Part shown: positions 44,504 through 55,077 of the stretch, piece by piece
How positions within the stretch are numbered: position 1 is the stretch's first letter
Layout of the letters: every line of letters starts with the position of its first letter
Origin: Calothrix anomala FACHB-343
GTDB lineage: Bacteria > Cyanobacteriota > Cyanobacteriia > Cyanobacteriales > Nostocaceae
Assembly (NCBI RefSeq): GCF_014696435.1
Contig: NZ_JACJQG010000007.1
Location: forward strand, 1-64,000
Length of the DNA: 64,000 nucleotides
Direction of reading: 5' to 3'
Program-made: the position numbers and the translations under genes
The notes under the pieces: model-generated
Databases searched by the model: none
Seen by the model: the letters and a program-made list of their open reading frames with translations, nothing else
What the model was told of the DNA's origin: nothing

Positions 44504-45433
44504 TTAAAATCCTAATTTTTCTAACACTGGTTTGGTCGAAACAATGTGACGTTCTAAACCCAATTCTGCTGGACTAACGCCTAAAGCCAAAGCAATTAAC
44601 TGGGGTAAATGTAACACCGGCAGACCCAGTTTCTTTTCAATGACCTTTTCTACCTCTGGCTGACGGGAATCTAAATTGAGATGACACAAAGGACAAGGGG
44701 TAACTAAACAATCAGCACCAGCAGCTATCGCATCTTGAATTTGCTTACCCGCCATCTGAAAAGATTCTGTAGTCGCGTAACTAGAAAGAGGCCAACCACA
44801 GCATTGAGTCCGACCTCGATAATAAATTGGTTCTGCACCAACTGCACGGAAAACATTTTCCATTGCTTCAGGGCCGTAAGGGTCGTCATAGGGCAGAGAT
44901 TTTTGGGCGCGTAGTAGGTAACAACCATAAAACGCCGCACATTTTAATCCACTTAGCTTGCGGGTAACTCGTTGAGTAATTTCTTCTAAACCATAATCCT
45001 GTACCAAAGCATAAAGCAGATGTTTAACTTCGGTACTGCCGCGATAAGGTAAACAGCCTTCTTTAGCCAGCAAACCATTTACTTGCTGAATGTATTCTGG
45101 TTTTTTTGTTTGACATTCTTTGAGACGTTCATCGACATGACCGATGACACCTTGACAAGTGCTGCAATGGGTAAGTAAAGGTAAATTTAACTCTTCTGCT
45201 AAAGCAATATTCCGGGCATTTACTGTATCTTCTAACAGTTGGGAATCTTCCTTAAAAGTACCAGAACCACAGCAGGCAGCTTTTTTCAGTTCAATCAGTT
45301 GAATCCCTAGTGCTTGGGTTAAGGCTTGAGTTGATTGGTAAAGTTCCCGACAAGCACCTTGCGCCACACAACCAGGAAAGTAAGCGTATCTTAGTGTTTG
45401 AGATAGCATAGAACTATATTGGCCTGAGAGCAT
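44504..45433 (-). CDS. HdrB-like heterodisulfide reductase subunit B family protein
   Basis: The protein of up to 309 residues is built of two cysteine-rich CCG domains: YFPGCVAQGACREL with KKAACCGSGTFKED and THCSTCQGV, then AAFYGCYLLRAQ with RTQCCGWPLSSY and CPLCHLNL. These domains bind [4Fe-4S]-type clusters in HdrB, where they reduce disulfides; in cyanobacteria homologues are linked to CoB-CoM-type heterodisulfide or succinate dehydrogenase-like subunits, not to methanogenesis. The exact role is unknown. An ATG eight codons in (45409) gives the more usual start MLSQTLRYAYFPGC. No HdrA or HdrC partner is near. Confidence 0.87.
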   Translation of the reverse strand: MLSGQYSSMLSQTLRYAYFPGCVAQGACRELYQSTQALTQALGIQLIELKKAACCGSGTFKEDSQLLEDTVNARNIALAEELNLPLLTHCSTCQGVIGHVDERLKECQTKKPEYIQQVNGLLAKEGCLPYRGSTEVKHLLYALVQDYGLEEITQRVTRKLSGLKCAAFYGCYLLRAQKSLPYDDPYGPEAMENVFRAVGAEPIYYRGRTQCCGWPLSSYATTESFQMAGKQIQDAIAAGADCLVTPCPLCHLNLDSRQPEVEKVIEKKLGLPVLHLPQLIALALGVSPAELGLERHIVSTKPVLEKLGF

Positions 45434-45709
45434 CAGCTCTCAACAATAAATTATTGATCTTCCCTTGCCAGTGTAGCTTGCAAGGCTATGTATCCGAGTT
45501 TGGACATTGTAAAAAAAATCAGTAAGAATTGCAAAAAAGACACATGTTGACAGCCTATGCAATCGTATAGCGCCGCCCATAAATGATATTGCCAGAAAAT
45601 TCTCGGACAGTATACGGGCGATCGCGCTTTCCGATAAGATGTATATGCTCAAAACAATGTCGCCTATTTAAAGAGCAGATCATAGCAACTGGTTAAGGAA
45701 TTTATATCT

Positions 45710-45964
45710 ATGAGCACAGAAGCGGAAGTGTTTGACAAAGTTAAGACAGTGGTAGTCGATCAATTGGGTGTTGAGCCTGAGAAGGTCACACCAGGAGCCA
45801 CTTTTATTGACGATTTAGGCGCTGATTCCCTAGATATTGTGGAATTGGTAATGGCTTTTGAAGAAGAATTTGATATTGAAATTCCTGATGAAAAGGCTGA
45901 AAAGATTTTAACGGTTGAAGATGCAGTGAAGCATATCATGGGAGAAACTGCTACATCTGCCTGA
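45710..45964 (+). CDS. acpP: Acyl carrier protein
   Basis: ACP carries growing acyl chains in type II fatty-acid synthesis and lipid A synthesis. The 84-residue acidic protein has the phosphopantetheine site Ser40 in [19 protein letters not shown]. The helices around it match the family. It is followed 133 bp later by fabF on the same strand, the usual cyanobacterial order, so co-expression is likely. AAGGA lies a short distance before the ATG. Confidence 0.97.
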   Translation: MSTEAEVFDKVKTVVVDQLGVEPEKVTPGATFIDDLGADSLDIVELVMAFEEEFDIEIPDEKAEKILTVEDAVKHIMGETATSA

Positions 45965-46097
45965 AAAGCAATTGGGGATCGAGCATTAGGGATTGGGGAT
46001 CGGGAAAAACTCCATTCCCTAGTTCCTAGCCCCTAACCCCTATTCTCTATTCACTAGTCACCTTTTTTGCTGCTTTCTCGCCACCTTTAACTGAGTC

Positions 46098-47345
46098 ATG
46101 ACAGATTATAAACGTAAACGCGTTGTGGTAACTGGTGTGGGCGCGATTACACCAATTGGCAATACACCAGAAGATTATTGGGAAGGATTGTTGAGTGGTC
46201 GTAATGGCATTGACTACATCACTTCTTTTGATGCATCTAAGCATGATTGCTGCATTGCTGGTGAGGTCAAAAACTTCGATCCACATGCGTATTTGGATCG
46301 CAAAGAAGCCAAGCGCATGGATCGATTCTCCCAATTTGGGGTTGCGGCTGCAAAACAAGCTGTAGCTGACGCGCGTTTAGAAATTAATGAACTGAATGCC
46401 GAACAAGTTGGTATCATTATTGGTTCTGGCATTGGTGGATTGAAGGTTTTAGAAGACCAGCAAACAGTGTATCTAAATCGCGGCCCCGATCGCTGTAGTC
46501 CGTTCATGATCCCAATGATGATCGCCAATATGGCAGCCGGATTAACAGCCATTCATACGGGAGCTAAAGGCCCCAATTCCTGCTCTGTAACCGCTTGTGC
46601 AGCTGGTTCTAATGCCATCGGAGATGCTTTTCGCCAAATTCAATGGGGTTATGCCAAAGCCATGATTTGCGGCGGGTGCGAAGCAGCGATTACGCCCTTA
46701 GGTATAGCGGGATTTGCGGCTGCTAGGGCACTTTCGACGCGCAATGACCCGGCTAACGCTTGCCGTCCCTTTGACCGCGATCGCGATGGATTTGTCATGG
46801 GTGAAGGTGCGGGAATTTTGCTGCTAGAAGAACTAGAACACGCCTTAAATCGCGGCGCTCGCATTTATGCCGAAATGGTCGGTTATGGGATGACCTGTGA
46901 TGCATATCACATGACCTCCCCTGTCCCTGGTGGGTTGGGAGCAGCCAGAGCCATAGAACTAGCGCTGAAAGATGGGGGACTCACCCCAGAAATGGTGAAC
47001 TATATCAATGCTCATGGCACTAGTACCCCAGCAAATGATTCCACAGAAACGGCGGCAATGAAAAAAGCCTTGGGCGACCATGCTCATAACATAGCCGTTA
47101 GCTCTACCAAATCGATGACAGGTCATCTTTTGGGAGGTTCTGGCGGTATTGAAGCCGTAGCTACAGTACTGGCGGTGGCTAACGATCGAGTTCCACCAAC
47201 AATTAATTTAGAAAATCCCGATCCAGAGTGCGATCTGGATTATATTGCCCACAAGAGCCGCGCTCAACAAGTTAATGTGGCATTATCTAATTCTTTTGGG
47301 TTTGGCGGTCACAATGTCACCCTAGCCTTTAAGAAATACGTCTAA
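46098..47345 (+). CDS. fabF: Beta-ketoacyl-ACP synthase II
   Basis: FabF condenses acyl-ACP with malonyl-ACP in fatty-acid elongation. The 415-residue protein has the thiolase fold and the Cys-His-His triad: Cys167 in SVTACAAGSNAIG, His in YINAHGTSTPANDSTE and His in SSTKSMTGHLLGG. The N-terminus KRVVVTGVGAITPIGNTPED is typical. It follows acpP and precedes tkt, with a clear terminator in between. Confidence 0.97.
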   Translation: MTDYKRKRVVVTGVGAITPIGNTPEDYWEGLLSGRNGIDYITSFDASKHDCCIAGEVKNFDPHAYLDRKEAKRMDRFSQFGVAAAKQAVADARLEINELNAEQVGIIIGSGIGGLKVLEDQQTVYLNRGPDRCSPFMIPMMIANMAAGLTAIHTGAKGPNSCSVTACAAGSNAIGDAFRQIQWGYAKAMICGGCEAAITPLGIAGFAAARALSTRNDPANACRPFDRDRDGFVMGEGAGILLLEELEHALNRGARIYAEMVGYGMTCDAYHMTSPVPGGLGAARAIELALKDGGLTPEMVNYINAHGTSTPANDSTETAAMKKALGDHAHNIAVSSTKSMTGHLLGGSGGIEAVATVLAVANDRVPPTINLENPDPECDLDYIAHKSRAQQVNVALSNSFGFGGHNVTLAFKKYV

Positions 47346-47582
47346 AATTCCCGCAAATATCAAGCGATCGCATTGGCGAAAGTTGGTGCTAAAAGTATCA
47401 TCAACATCATTTCCAACTAAATGCAGGGTTCAAAACAACCCAATTATTAGCTGGATTTATCACCGCCATCATCAAAAATCCCGCTTGTCCATCAACAATT
47501 GGCAGTGGGATGATAAAGATAGGGGGAATGTAAAAACAAGGCAATCATGGGGGAACAATCCCCGCCCCGGTTTGGAAAAATA

Positions 47583-47612
47583 GCTTGTCCGGGAATCGGA
47601 CAAGGCTTTTTT
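47583..47612 (+). terminator. Rho-independent terminator after fabF
   Basis: CTTGTCCG and CGGACAAG form a perfect stem around GGAAT, followed by GCTTTTTT. It lies 240 bp after fabF and 65 bp before tkt. The rest of 47346-47676 shows no gene. Confidence 0.85.
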
Positions 47613-47676
47613 CGCTTTTGCCTCCCCGGTAAATGAGCTACCAAGAGTGCTAACCCGTCGTTAAAAACAAGAGATT

Positions 47677-49689
47677 ATGGCTGTTGCAACCCAATCCCTC
47701 GAAGAATTATCTATTAACTCGATTCGCTTTTTGGCTATTGATGCCGTAGAAAAAGCAAAATCGGGACACCCAGGGCTGCCGATGGGCGCTGCTCCAATGG
47801 CTTTTGTACTATGGGATCGCTTTATGCGGTTTAACCCCAAAAATCCCCAGTGGTTTAACCGCGATCGCTTTATCCTATCTGCTGGACATGGCTCCATGTT
47901 ACAGTATGCCCTGCTGTACTTATTTGGTTACGACAGCGTCACCATTGAGGACATCAAGCAATTCCGGCAGTGGGAATCGAAAACCCCCGGACACCCGGAA
48001 AACTTCGTAACTCCTGGTGTAGAAGTTACTACCGGGCCGCTAGGTCAAGGCATTGCCAATGGCGTCGGTTTAGCGATCGCTGAAGCCCACCTAGCAGCTA
48101 AATATAACAAGCCCGATGCCAATATTGTTGACCATTACACCTATGTGATTTTAGGTGATGGTTGTAACATGGAAGGTGTTTCCGGTGAAGCTGCTTCCTT
48201 TGCAGGGCACTTGGGATTAGGTAAACTCATCGCTTTGTATGACGACAACCACATCTCTATTGATGGTTCTACAGATGTTGCCTTCACCGAAGATGTGTCA
48301 AAGCGCTTTGAAGCTTACGGTTGGCACGTTCTTCATGTTAAAGAAGGTAACACTGACCTAGAAGCGATCGCCAAAGCCATCGAAGAAGCAAAATCAGTGA
48401 CTGACAAGCCTTCGATGATTAAAGTCACCACCACCATCGGTTACGGTTCTCCCAACAAAGCCAACACTGCTGGCGTTCACGGTGCTGCTTTAGGTGCAGA
48501 AGAAATCGCTCTTACTCGGAAAAATTTAGGTTGGGAATACGAACCTTTTGTAGTTCCCCAAGACGCTCTCAACCACACCCGCAAAGCAGTTGAGCGTGGT
48601 GCAGCCTACGAAGCTGAGTGGAATAAAGCTTTTGCTGATTACAAAGCTAAATATCCCCAAGAAGCTGCTGAATTTGAGCGCTACCTCAGTGGTAAATTGC
48701 CTGATGGTTGGGATAAAGTACTCCCCACCTACACCCCCGAAGACAAAGCATTACCCACCCGCAAACACTCAGAAACCTGCTTAAACAAACTAGCAGCAGT
48801 TTTACCAGAGTTAATTGGTGGTTCCGCCGACTTAACCCACTCCAACTTAACCGAACTCAAAGGTAAAGGCGATTTCCAAAAAGGACAATACCAAAACCCC
48901 AACATCCACTATGGTGTTCGTGAGCATGGTATGGGTGCAATTGTCAATGGTATCGCCTTGCACAATTCCGGTTTAATTCCTTACGGCGCGACCTTCTTAA
49001 TCTTCTCCGATTACATGCGGGCACCAATCCGCTTATCTGCTTTGTCCCAAGCCGGTAGTATTTGGGTAATGACTCACGACTCCATTGGTCAAGGTGAAGA
49101 CGGCCCCACCCACCAACCAGTAGAAACCCTGGCTTCCCTGCGTGCTATTCCTAACCTCACAGTTATTCGCCCCGCAGACGGAACCGAAACTTCTGGTGCA
49201 TACAAAGTAGCAATTGAAAGAGCAAAGGCAAATGCTCCTACTTTGTTAGCATTTACCCGTCAAAATGTCCCCAATTTGGCAGGTTCATCAATTGAAGGTG
49301 TTACCAAGGGTGGATATGTACTAGTAGATAGCGAAGGTACACCAGATCTCATCATCATTGCTACTGGTTCCGAAGTCAGCCTCGCCGTTACTGCTGCTGA
49401 AAAGCTAACAGCCGAAGGTAAGAAAGTTCGTGTAGTCTCTCTACCTGCTTGGGATTTGTTTGAAGCACAAGATGCAGCTTACAAAGAATCTGTTCTTCCC
49501 AAAGCTGTTACCAAGCGCTTGGCTGTAGAAGCTGGTTCTAGCTTCGGCTGGCACAAGTATGTTGGTACCGAAGGCGATATTATCAGCATCGATCGCTTTG
49601 GTGCTTCTGCCCCAGGCAACGTTTGTTTAGAGAAATTTGGCTTTAGTGTTGATAATGTTTTAGCTCAAGCAAAAGCATTACTCGGTTAA
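47677..49689 (+). CDS. tkt: Transketolase
   Basis: Transketolase transfers two-carbon ketol units in the Calvin cycle and pentose phosphate pathway with thiamine diphosphate. The 670-residue protein has the N-terminal ThDP domain ([75 protein letters not shown]), the pyrimidine-binding domain ([32 protein letters not shown]) and a C-terminal domain ([16 protein letters not shown]). All expected His residues are present. It is single, between the fabF terminator and its own terminator. Confidence 0.97.
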   Translation: MAVATQSLEELSINSIRFLAIDAVEKAKSGHPGLPMGAAPMAFVLWDRFMRFNPKNPQWFNRDRFILSAGHGSMLQYALLYLFGYDSVTIEDIKQFRQWESKTPGHPENFVTPGVEVTTGPLGQGIANGVGLAIAEAHLAAKYNKPDANIVDHYTYVILGDGCNMEGVSGEAASFAGHLGLGKLIALYDDNHISIDGSTDVAFTEDVSKRFEAYGWHVLHVKEGNTDLEAIAKAIEEAKSVTDKPSMIKVTTTIGYGSPNKANTAGVHGAALGAEEIALTRKNLGWEYEPFVVPQDALNHTRKAVERGAAYEAEWNKAFADYKAKYPQEAAEFERYLSGKLPDGWDKVLPTYTPEDKALPTRKHSETCLNKLAAVLPELIGGSADLTHSNLTELKGKGDFQKGQYQNPNIHYGVREHGMGAIVNGIALHNSGLIPYGATFLIFSDYMRAPIRLSALSQAGSIWVMTHDSIGQGEDGPTHQPVETLASLRAIPNLTVIRPADGTETSGAYKVAIERAKANAPTLLAFTRQNVPNLAGSSIEGVTKGGYVLVDSEGTPDLIIIATGSEVSLAVTAAEKLTAEGKKVRVVSLPAWDLFEAQDAAYKESVLPKAVTKRLAVEAGSSFGWHKYVGTEGDIISIDRFGASAPGNVCLEKFGFSVDNVLAQAKALLG

Positions 49690-49720
49690 TTAGCAACAGA
49701 ATATTCTCTTAATTTCTTGA

Positions 49721-49747
49721 GGTGGGCATCTCGCCCGCCTTTTTTTT
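49721..49747 (+). terminator. Rho-independent terminator after tkt
   Basis: GGTGGGC pairs with GCCCGCC around ATCTC, followed by eight T. It lies about 30 bp after the stop codon. The remaining DNA to 50119 holds no visible gene. Confidence 0.85.
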
Positions 49748-50119
49748 ACGCTAATGAATTAAAATCAAGATTCATTAAATTTAAAACTCTGCAAATGTAG
49801 GTGTTTGCAGTTCAGTTGCGGACAAATACATCTCCAAAACTGGATTAAGATTGCTAACTTTTTCTCAACCACCCAAGGATAATTAAGAAAAAGATCATAG
49901 CCCTCAGATATGCCGTTTGTTTTGCCTGTTCCAGCAAGCTGGAGATGTTAAACAAAGGACATACTCAAGTTAGGGAGCCTTGCATTTGTTCTAGCTTCTT
50001 TACTGTGACTAATAGACATCACTATGTAATGGCTATGAGTTAGCACCAACATCACAGAGTTTTATATCAAGTAATATGGTCTACCTTAAAAGGGTAGTGT
50101 CTTTTAACCCGGACAGGGT

Positions 50120-50192
50120 TGGGGCAGAAGGTGGATTTGAACCACCGGTCTTTGGAACCTAAATCCAACGAGCTACCACTGCTCTATTCCGC
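50120..50192 (-). tRNA. Atypical tRNA-like gene, anticodon loop UUUAGGU (UAG)
   Basis: The minus-strand cloverleaf has D arm GAGC-AGUGGUA-GCUC, anticodon stem UUGGA/UCCAA with loop UUUAGGU (anticodon UAG, nominally Leu), T arm GGUGG-UUCAAAU-CCACC, and encoded CCA. It is odd: the acceptor stem has only six good pairs (GCGGAA/UUCUGC), and there is no long variable arm, which a leucine tRNA should have. It is the last of three tRNA-like units in a row and is followed by the spacer ACCCTGTCCGGGTT. Confidence 0.6.
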
Positions 50193-50221
50193 AATTTGTC
50201 GTCCTTTTACCCGGACAGGGT

Positions 50222-50296
50222 TGGTTGAAAGTACAGGAATCGAACCTGCAACATATCGATTATGAGTCGATCGCTCTACCAGTGAGCTAACTTTCG
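50222..50296 (-). tRNA. tRNA-Met-like gene (CAT)
   Basis: The minus-strand cloverleaf has D arm GCUC-ACUGGUA-GAGC, anticodon stem AUCGA/UCGAU with loop CUCAUAA (CAU), T arm GCAGG-UUCGAUU-CCUGU and encoded CCA after discriminator A. The acceptor CGAAAGU/ACUUUCA pairs at six positions, and position 1:72 is a C-A mismatch as in initiator tRNAs. It lacks the three G-C pairs of an initiator anticodon stem, so it is more likely an elongator or a cryptic tRNA. The next tRNA-like gene ends only 3 nt before it begins. Confidence 0.7.
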
Positions 50297-50299
50297 GGA

Positions 50300-50368
50300 G
50301 TTTGATGTAGGACTCGAACCTACGCCCAACCGAACCTGCGGCTTGCTCTACCACTGAGCTAATCAAAC
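50300..50368 (-). tRNA. tRNA-like gene with 6-nt anticodon loop, identity unclear
   Basis: Acceptor GUUUGAU/AUCAAAC, D arm GCUC-AGUGGUA-GAGC and T arm GUAGG-UUCGAGU-CCUAC are perfect. The anticodon arm is abnormal: AGCCG/CGGUU leaves a six-base loop CAGGUU without the invariant U33, or a four-pair stem with an eight-base loop. The amino acid identity cannot be assigned (the triplet CAG or AGG is in the loop). No CCA is encoded; the 3' end abuts the Met-like tRNA. It may be non-functional or a specialised tRNA-like RNA. Confidence 0.55.
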
Positions 50369-50710
50369 GACGGATAAGTAACGCATTAATCTGCGGTATA
50401 CGCTCAATCCAGAGGTTGGCGCACCAGTCGGGTATACTGAACCCAAACTATAGCTATATTTATGTATTACTATTCCACTACTTAATGTAACACAAACCGA
50501 TAATTTTAGCTGGCTGTTACTCAAGAAAATTAGCAGATGCGAAATGCTACCCATAAAAATGGATAGCAAACTATAGTGTTCTTTAGCTAGAAGGTCAGGC
50601 GATCAATCACACAACGAGGGCATGAAAACATCTCTTCCCTAGCCCCTAGTCCCTAACCTCTAGCCCCTTGATTGAGCCAGGATGAGCGCTAACCCACCCA
50701 GCTACATGAA
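50369..50710. other. Intergenic DNA between the tRNA-like cluster and nifH
   Basis: No protein gene is seen. The stretch 50385-50450 contains a partly self-complementary segment (GCGGTATACGCTC, GGGTATACTGAACCC) that could be a further decayed structured RNA. This is too uncertain to call. A CCCTAGCCCCTAGTCCCTA repeat lies at about 50638-50665. Confidence 0.3.
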
Positions 50711-51613
<903 letters not shown>

Positions 51614-51765
51614 CTAGAAGTAATTGGTTGATGGGACTAAAAGTTTACCTGGGCTTAACCCTTGGTAGCGTTGGCACATAGTATTGGCCAAAAAACACAC
51701 CGGGCAAAAACAGTAATAGGTTGCATAGATGAGGATGTAATTTGTGTTTTAGGAGTATTGCAAAG

Positions 51766-52111
51766 ATGACTCTTAAGCAATGGCGCTCAGATATATTTGC
51801 GAGGATTTTTTCTCAGCAGAACTTTGGCACTAGCATTGTCAGTAGTTGTAGCTAAATCTCCATCGGTTGCTCAAGCCTTCAGAGTTTTGACAGTAGCAAT
51901 TTCGACCTTTACAGGATTTTGCCCTGCACCCAACCAACCAAAGTTGCAGTTTACTCTTAATGGTGGCAACAAATCTGAGAATATTGCTAATACTATCGTT
52001 GCTCGATTTACTATCCTTAAATATCGAGCGATCGCGTTTTAGTATTTCTGCCAGTTATTCCTAAAAAATTACTTCATCCTCTGGCTATTAATGCAGATCG
52101 ATAACACCTTA
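51766..52111 (+). pseudogene. Possible decayed gene for a secreted protein
   Basis: A frame from ATG 51766 (MTLKQWRSDIFARIF) passes, by a shift in a T-run near 51805, into a second frame with a signal-peptide-like segment (RTLALALSVVVAKSPSVAQA) and then FRVLTVAISTFTGFCPAPNQ. A further shift near 52040 gives VFLPVIPKKLLHPLAINADR and a stop. Each piece looks protein-like but no single frame covers it. A substrate-binding-type origin is possible but not shown. Confidence 0.3.
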
Positions 52112-53185
52112 ATTACAAAGTAAATCTCTGCATTATCAACCTGTAACACTATGGTCTTGGCAGTGTATTGGTAAATTTTGACAATCTAGTTAAATTCCTG
52201 AATTATATGAAACGGTATCTACTTTGTCGGAGTTTTTATTTTCCGCATCAGCATCTGCTAGAACAGAGTTATGGCAATAAAACAAAGTGAATATTGCTTT
52301 TTCTCAGTTTAGTAACCGTTCTAAATTATTTGGGATTGCCAGTATGCACTCAGAGTCTTTCTTTCTCCCCAGACTCGCAGAGTAATTGGTTTTGGCAGTT
52401 TAATTAACTAGTATAGCCAAAGATTACTGGCTATCATCTAAGCAAGCTATATTTGACTTCAAGCCTATACTAAGGTGATTGTCTTGCTTATCTGGCTTTT
52501 GTTTATCGTTACTAAAAGGCATAACGATATTGAAGCGGACTTACCAGAGCAAAAGGACTTTATCGAGTTCCCTCAATATTGTCTTGAAGTCTTTTTGCAT
52601 TCTTACTTTTTGATTCCTGTTTTTAGATTAACACAGATTTCCTGATTATTTCTTTTTAAGCAAATTATTTTTCTCTTTGTCAATATATTGCTTTTTATTT
52701 GTGTCACTATTGCTCATGCCCAACTTATTTATATTCTATTAACAGGTTTTCTAGATATAAAATATATAATCTGAATTTAGCAATTTTTATGCAGTAAATA
52801 TTTGAATATTGCACCCAATCTTAGCGCAACATCTAGGCAATTGGTTATGTATAATACATTTTTTGTGCGGGGGCTATATAGTTCAGTTGATAAGATTGAC
52901 TCAAAAATTGAGCTATAGAGAGAGAACTTACTTTGGTAAAATATGCAACTTAAACTTTATCAATATATTCTGTAGAGAAACTGAATATCGTGTTAAGGTT
53001 AAAGATGAGAATCAAACTCGGACACAAATTTTGTTTTAAATTAAAAATTGACTGCTTTAAATTCCTCATCATCAAGAATATGCCATACCAGGAAGATGAG
53101 GAAAATATGATTGTTGGTTTATTTAACCGAAAAATTCGACAAATTCAAGATTATTTTTAGTTAATGATGTGATGTCATCTATATT
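52112..53185. other. Long AT-rich non-coding region
   Basis: About 1.07 kb without a supported gene. Short frames (for example near 52809-53039) have no family features or ribosome-binding sites. No repeats of the kinds seen elsewhere are obvious. Together with 51602-51765 it may hold the nifH control region; no clear NtcA box was found by eye. Confidence 0.4.
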
Positions 53186-53602
53186 ATGGAAGCTAAAAAA
53201 TACAAAGTTGATTACAAATTTCATTCAATTCATATTGAGGAAGAATCATTAAGCAGAAAAGCTTATTATTATAAAATTTCTGGTGAGTTATGTCATAATA
53301 GCGGTTTTGTAAATTCAATTGCTGAGGCGGAACAGGAAGCAAAAGCAAAGATTGATGAAAAGTTTCATCTCATAGAAAAAAAAGCTGCATTACATCGATA
53401 TTGTGTGATGCGCGATTTTGAAAGTTTTATTGAGTTATTAAACCAACAACAAAAAATACCCCAAGAGATAGCTTATCAAGTCGCTTCTAATCTAACCTTA
53501 GCTTCAACTTTAAAATCTTTTAGTAAAGAATCACCAAGTGCTGATACCAATAAATCAGTAGAGGTTAATGGAGAGATTAGCATAGATAATTTACAACAAT
53601 AA
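53186..53602 (+). CDS. Hypothetical protein
   Basis: The 138-residue hydrophilic protein has a Lys/Tyr-rich N-terminal half (MEAKKYKVDYKFHSIHIEEE, RKAYYYKISGELCHNSGFVN), a central predicted helix (IAEAEQEAKAKIDEKFHLIE) and a polar acidic tail. There is no signal peptide, membrane segment or recognised domain. It is isolated between non-coding DNA and a convergent hypothetical gene, with a CAGTTGT repeat just after its stop. Composition looks like a genuine protein. Confidence 0.55.
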   Translation: MEAKKYKVDYKFHSIHIEEESLSRKAYYYKISGELCHNSGFVNSIAEAEQEAKAKIDEKFHLIEKKAALHRYCVMRDFESFIELLNQQQKIPQEIAYQVASNLTLASTLKSFSKESPSADTNKSVEVNGEISIDNLQQ

Positions 53603-53694
53603 TCAGTTGTCAGTTGTCAGTTGTCATTGGTAAGGGTTTTAGCGGTCTTTATATTTCTTTACATAATTTGATTTTTTGATGCCGACTTACTTAA

Positions 53695-54204
53695 CTAAAA
53701 TGTTGGTTGCATCATTTTTGTTAAAAGGCGAGCTTCGTGAGTCCATAGATTATTGCATAACCCGACATCTGGTATTTGAAACTCTAATGGGTGGGGTGGT
53801 GACTGTAACATTGAAGGTAAAACTTGATTTTGGGCTTCAACTAAGCTAACTATCCAAGGAAGAAAATCTAAAATTTCTCTTGGTAATACCGTTAGCTCAA
53901 AGTTCCATAACAGATTAAGTCCTCGGGATTTCTGCCACTTTTTTCCCATCATGAATTGCAGAGCGCTTTTATTAATAGCTAATCGCAAAATGAACGGGGA
54001 TAATGGATTAAATTCATCTGGTGCGGTATAAGCGTATATATTTACATAATTCAGTTGTTGTCTATTATCCATCCAAGAGGCAATAGGAGAATTACTACTA
54101 TAGGATGTACTACTGATGCTGACTGATGTTTTCATTGCAGCAGCAAACAGAGAGTAAAATTCACGCCTGATTTCGCTAACAATGTGTTTGGCTTCTGGGG
54201 TCAT
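53695..54204 (-). CDS. Hypothetical protein
   Basis: The 169-residue soluble protein starts MTPEAKHIVSEIRREFYSLF. It includes FILRLAINKSALQFMMGKKW and ELTVLPREILDFLPWIVSLV, suggesting a mixed alpha/beta fold. There is no signal peptide or known motif. Codon use and length suggest a real gene. It is convergent with the 138-residue hypothetical gene and has no partner on its strand. Confidence 0.6.
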   Translation of the reverse strand: MTPEAKHIVSEIRREFYSLFAAAMKTSVSISSTSYSSNSPIASWMDNRQQLNYVNIYAYTAPDEFNPLSPFILRLAINKSALQFMMGKKWQKSRGLNLLWNFELTVLPREILDFLPWIVSLVEAQNQVLPSMLQSPPHPLEFQIPDVGLCNNLWTHEARLLTKMMQPTF

Positions 54205-54517
54205 GGTTAGTACATCTAATTGTTATTTAGATTGTATAGGATTCATATTTGATTTTTGAACAAATACGTAGGGGAGCCAGTCGTATGGGCGGGTTTCCCG
54301 ACTTAAGCGAACTGGCGTTGTGTTGTCGCGCAGCGCAACGCACCAAATCTCATAATACGGTGCGTTACACTTCGTGATAACGCACCCTACATATACTTAG
54401 ATTTTTTCAGAAATAAAATCGGATTCCTATATATATAAGATGGTTTTGAAGGTGGATAAAATTATGTGTAAGTGTCTCCCAAAAAATGGGAGAATGGCGA
54501 ATATGCTGAAAAACAAG
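54205..54517. repeat. Gap with TAGGGTGTGTT-type inverted repeat
   Basis: GTTGTCGCGCAGCGCAACGC (54317-54340) and GGTGCGTTACACTTCGTGAT with ACGCACCCTAC (54358-54392) form a hairpin like the one at 35799-35876. No gene is seen. Confidence 0.6.
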
Positions 54518-54850
54518 TTAAAGGAGTTTCTCAACTGCGTTGCTAAATTGCTCGTAAGGAGAAACGCCAACAATAGTTTCTACTAACTCCCCATCTTTAA
54601 AAATTAAAACTGCGGGAATACTGCGAAGACCAAATTGTTTGAATAAAGGTTTGTTGTTATCCACATCTACTTTAACAACTTTGGCACGATCTTTATATTC
54701 TTGGGCGAGTTGTTCCATTAATGGAGCAACCAGACGACAAGGGCCACACCAAGTAGCTGTAAAGTCAACTACAACAATTTTCTCATTACCTAAAAGTACC
54801 TCAAATTCCTCTCCTTGAATATAAGAAACGAGTTCAGTGTTAGTAGACAT
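54518..54850 (-). CDS. trxA: Thioredoxin
   Basis: The 110-residue thioredoxin has the active site TWCGPCR (Cys35, Cys38), the cis-Pro loop RSIPAVLIFKDGE and the usual fold. It reduces protein disulfides using ferredoxin- or NADPH-thioredoxin reductase. Compared with the major m-type it has a more acidic N-terminus (MSTNTELVSYIQGEEFEVLL), so it may be a minor isoform. It is a single leftward gene. Confidence 0.95.
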   Translation of the reverse strand: MSTNTELVSYIQGEEFEVLLGNEKIVVVDFTATWCGPCRLVAPLMEQLAQEYKDRAKVVKVDVDNNKPLFKQFGLRSIPAVLIFKDGELVETIVGVSPYEQFSNAVEKLL

Positions 54851-55005
54851 TTTTTAATTCCCCCGGATTAAACTAAAATTTCAAAAAATTTTGGCCATAT
54901 CATAGCCAATGAATATTCAATATCTTACCGATAAATGGATACAAAAATTTTCATCAATTCAAGGTGATGAAGAATTGCTAGCTATATAGAGCTAAAATTA
55001 TTGAG

Positions 55006-55035
55006 AAAAAAGGCTCAAGCAGAAATGCCTGAGCC
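55006..55035 (-). terminator. Rho-independent terminator after the RRM gene
   Basis: On the minus strand GGCTCAGGCA pairs with TGCTTGAGCC around TTTC, followed by six T. It lies about 45 bp after the stop of the RRM gene. Confidence 0.88.
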
Positions 55036-55077
55036 GCATAACACATCAAGTTAATTAATTACTTAAATTACTGTATT

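Noticed and set aside
45440-45652. Frame between the HdrB-like gene and acpP
   Set aside because: No Shine-Dalgarno or family match, and it occupies the expected divergent promoter region.
47383-47583. Plus-strand frame between fabF and its terminator
   Set aside because: Composition (His, Trp and Arg clusters) is not protein-like and no ribosome-binding site is seen. It is probably the fabF 3' untranslated region.
50222-50296. Initiator tRNA-fMet call from the C1-A72 mismatch
   Set aside because: The anticodon stem AUCGA/UCGAU lacks the three consecutive G-C pairs of initiator tRNAs, so I kept a tRNA-Met-like call.
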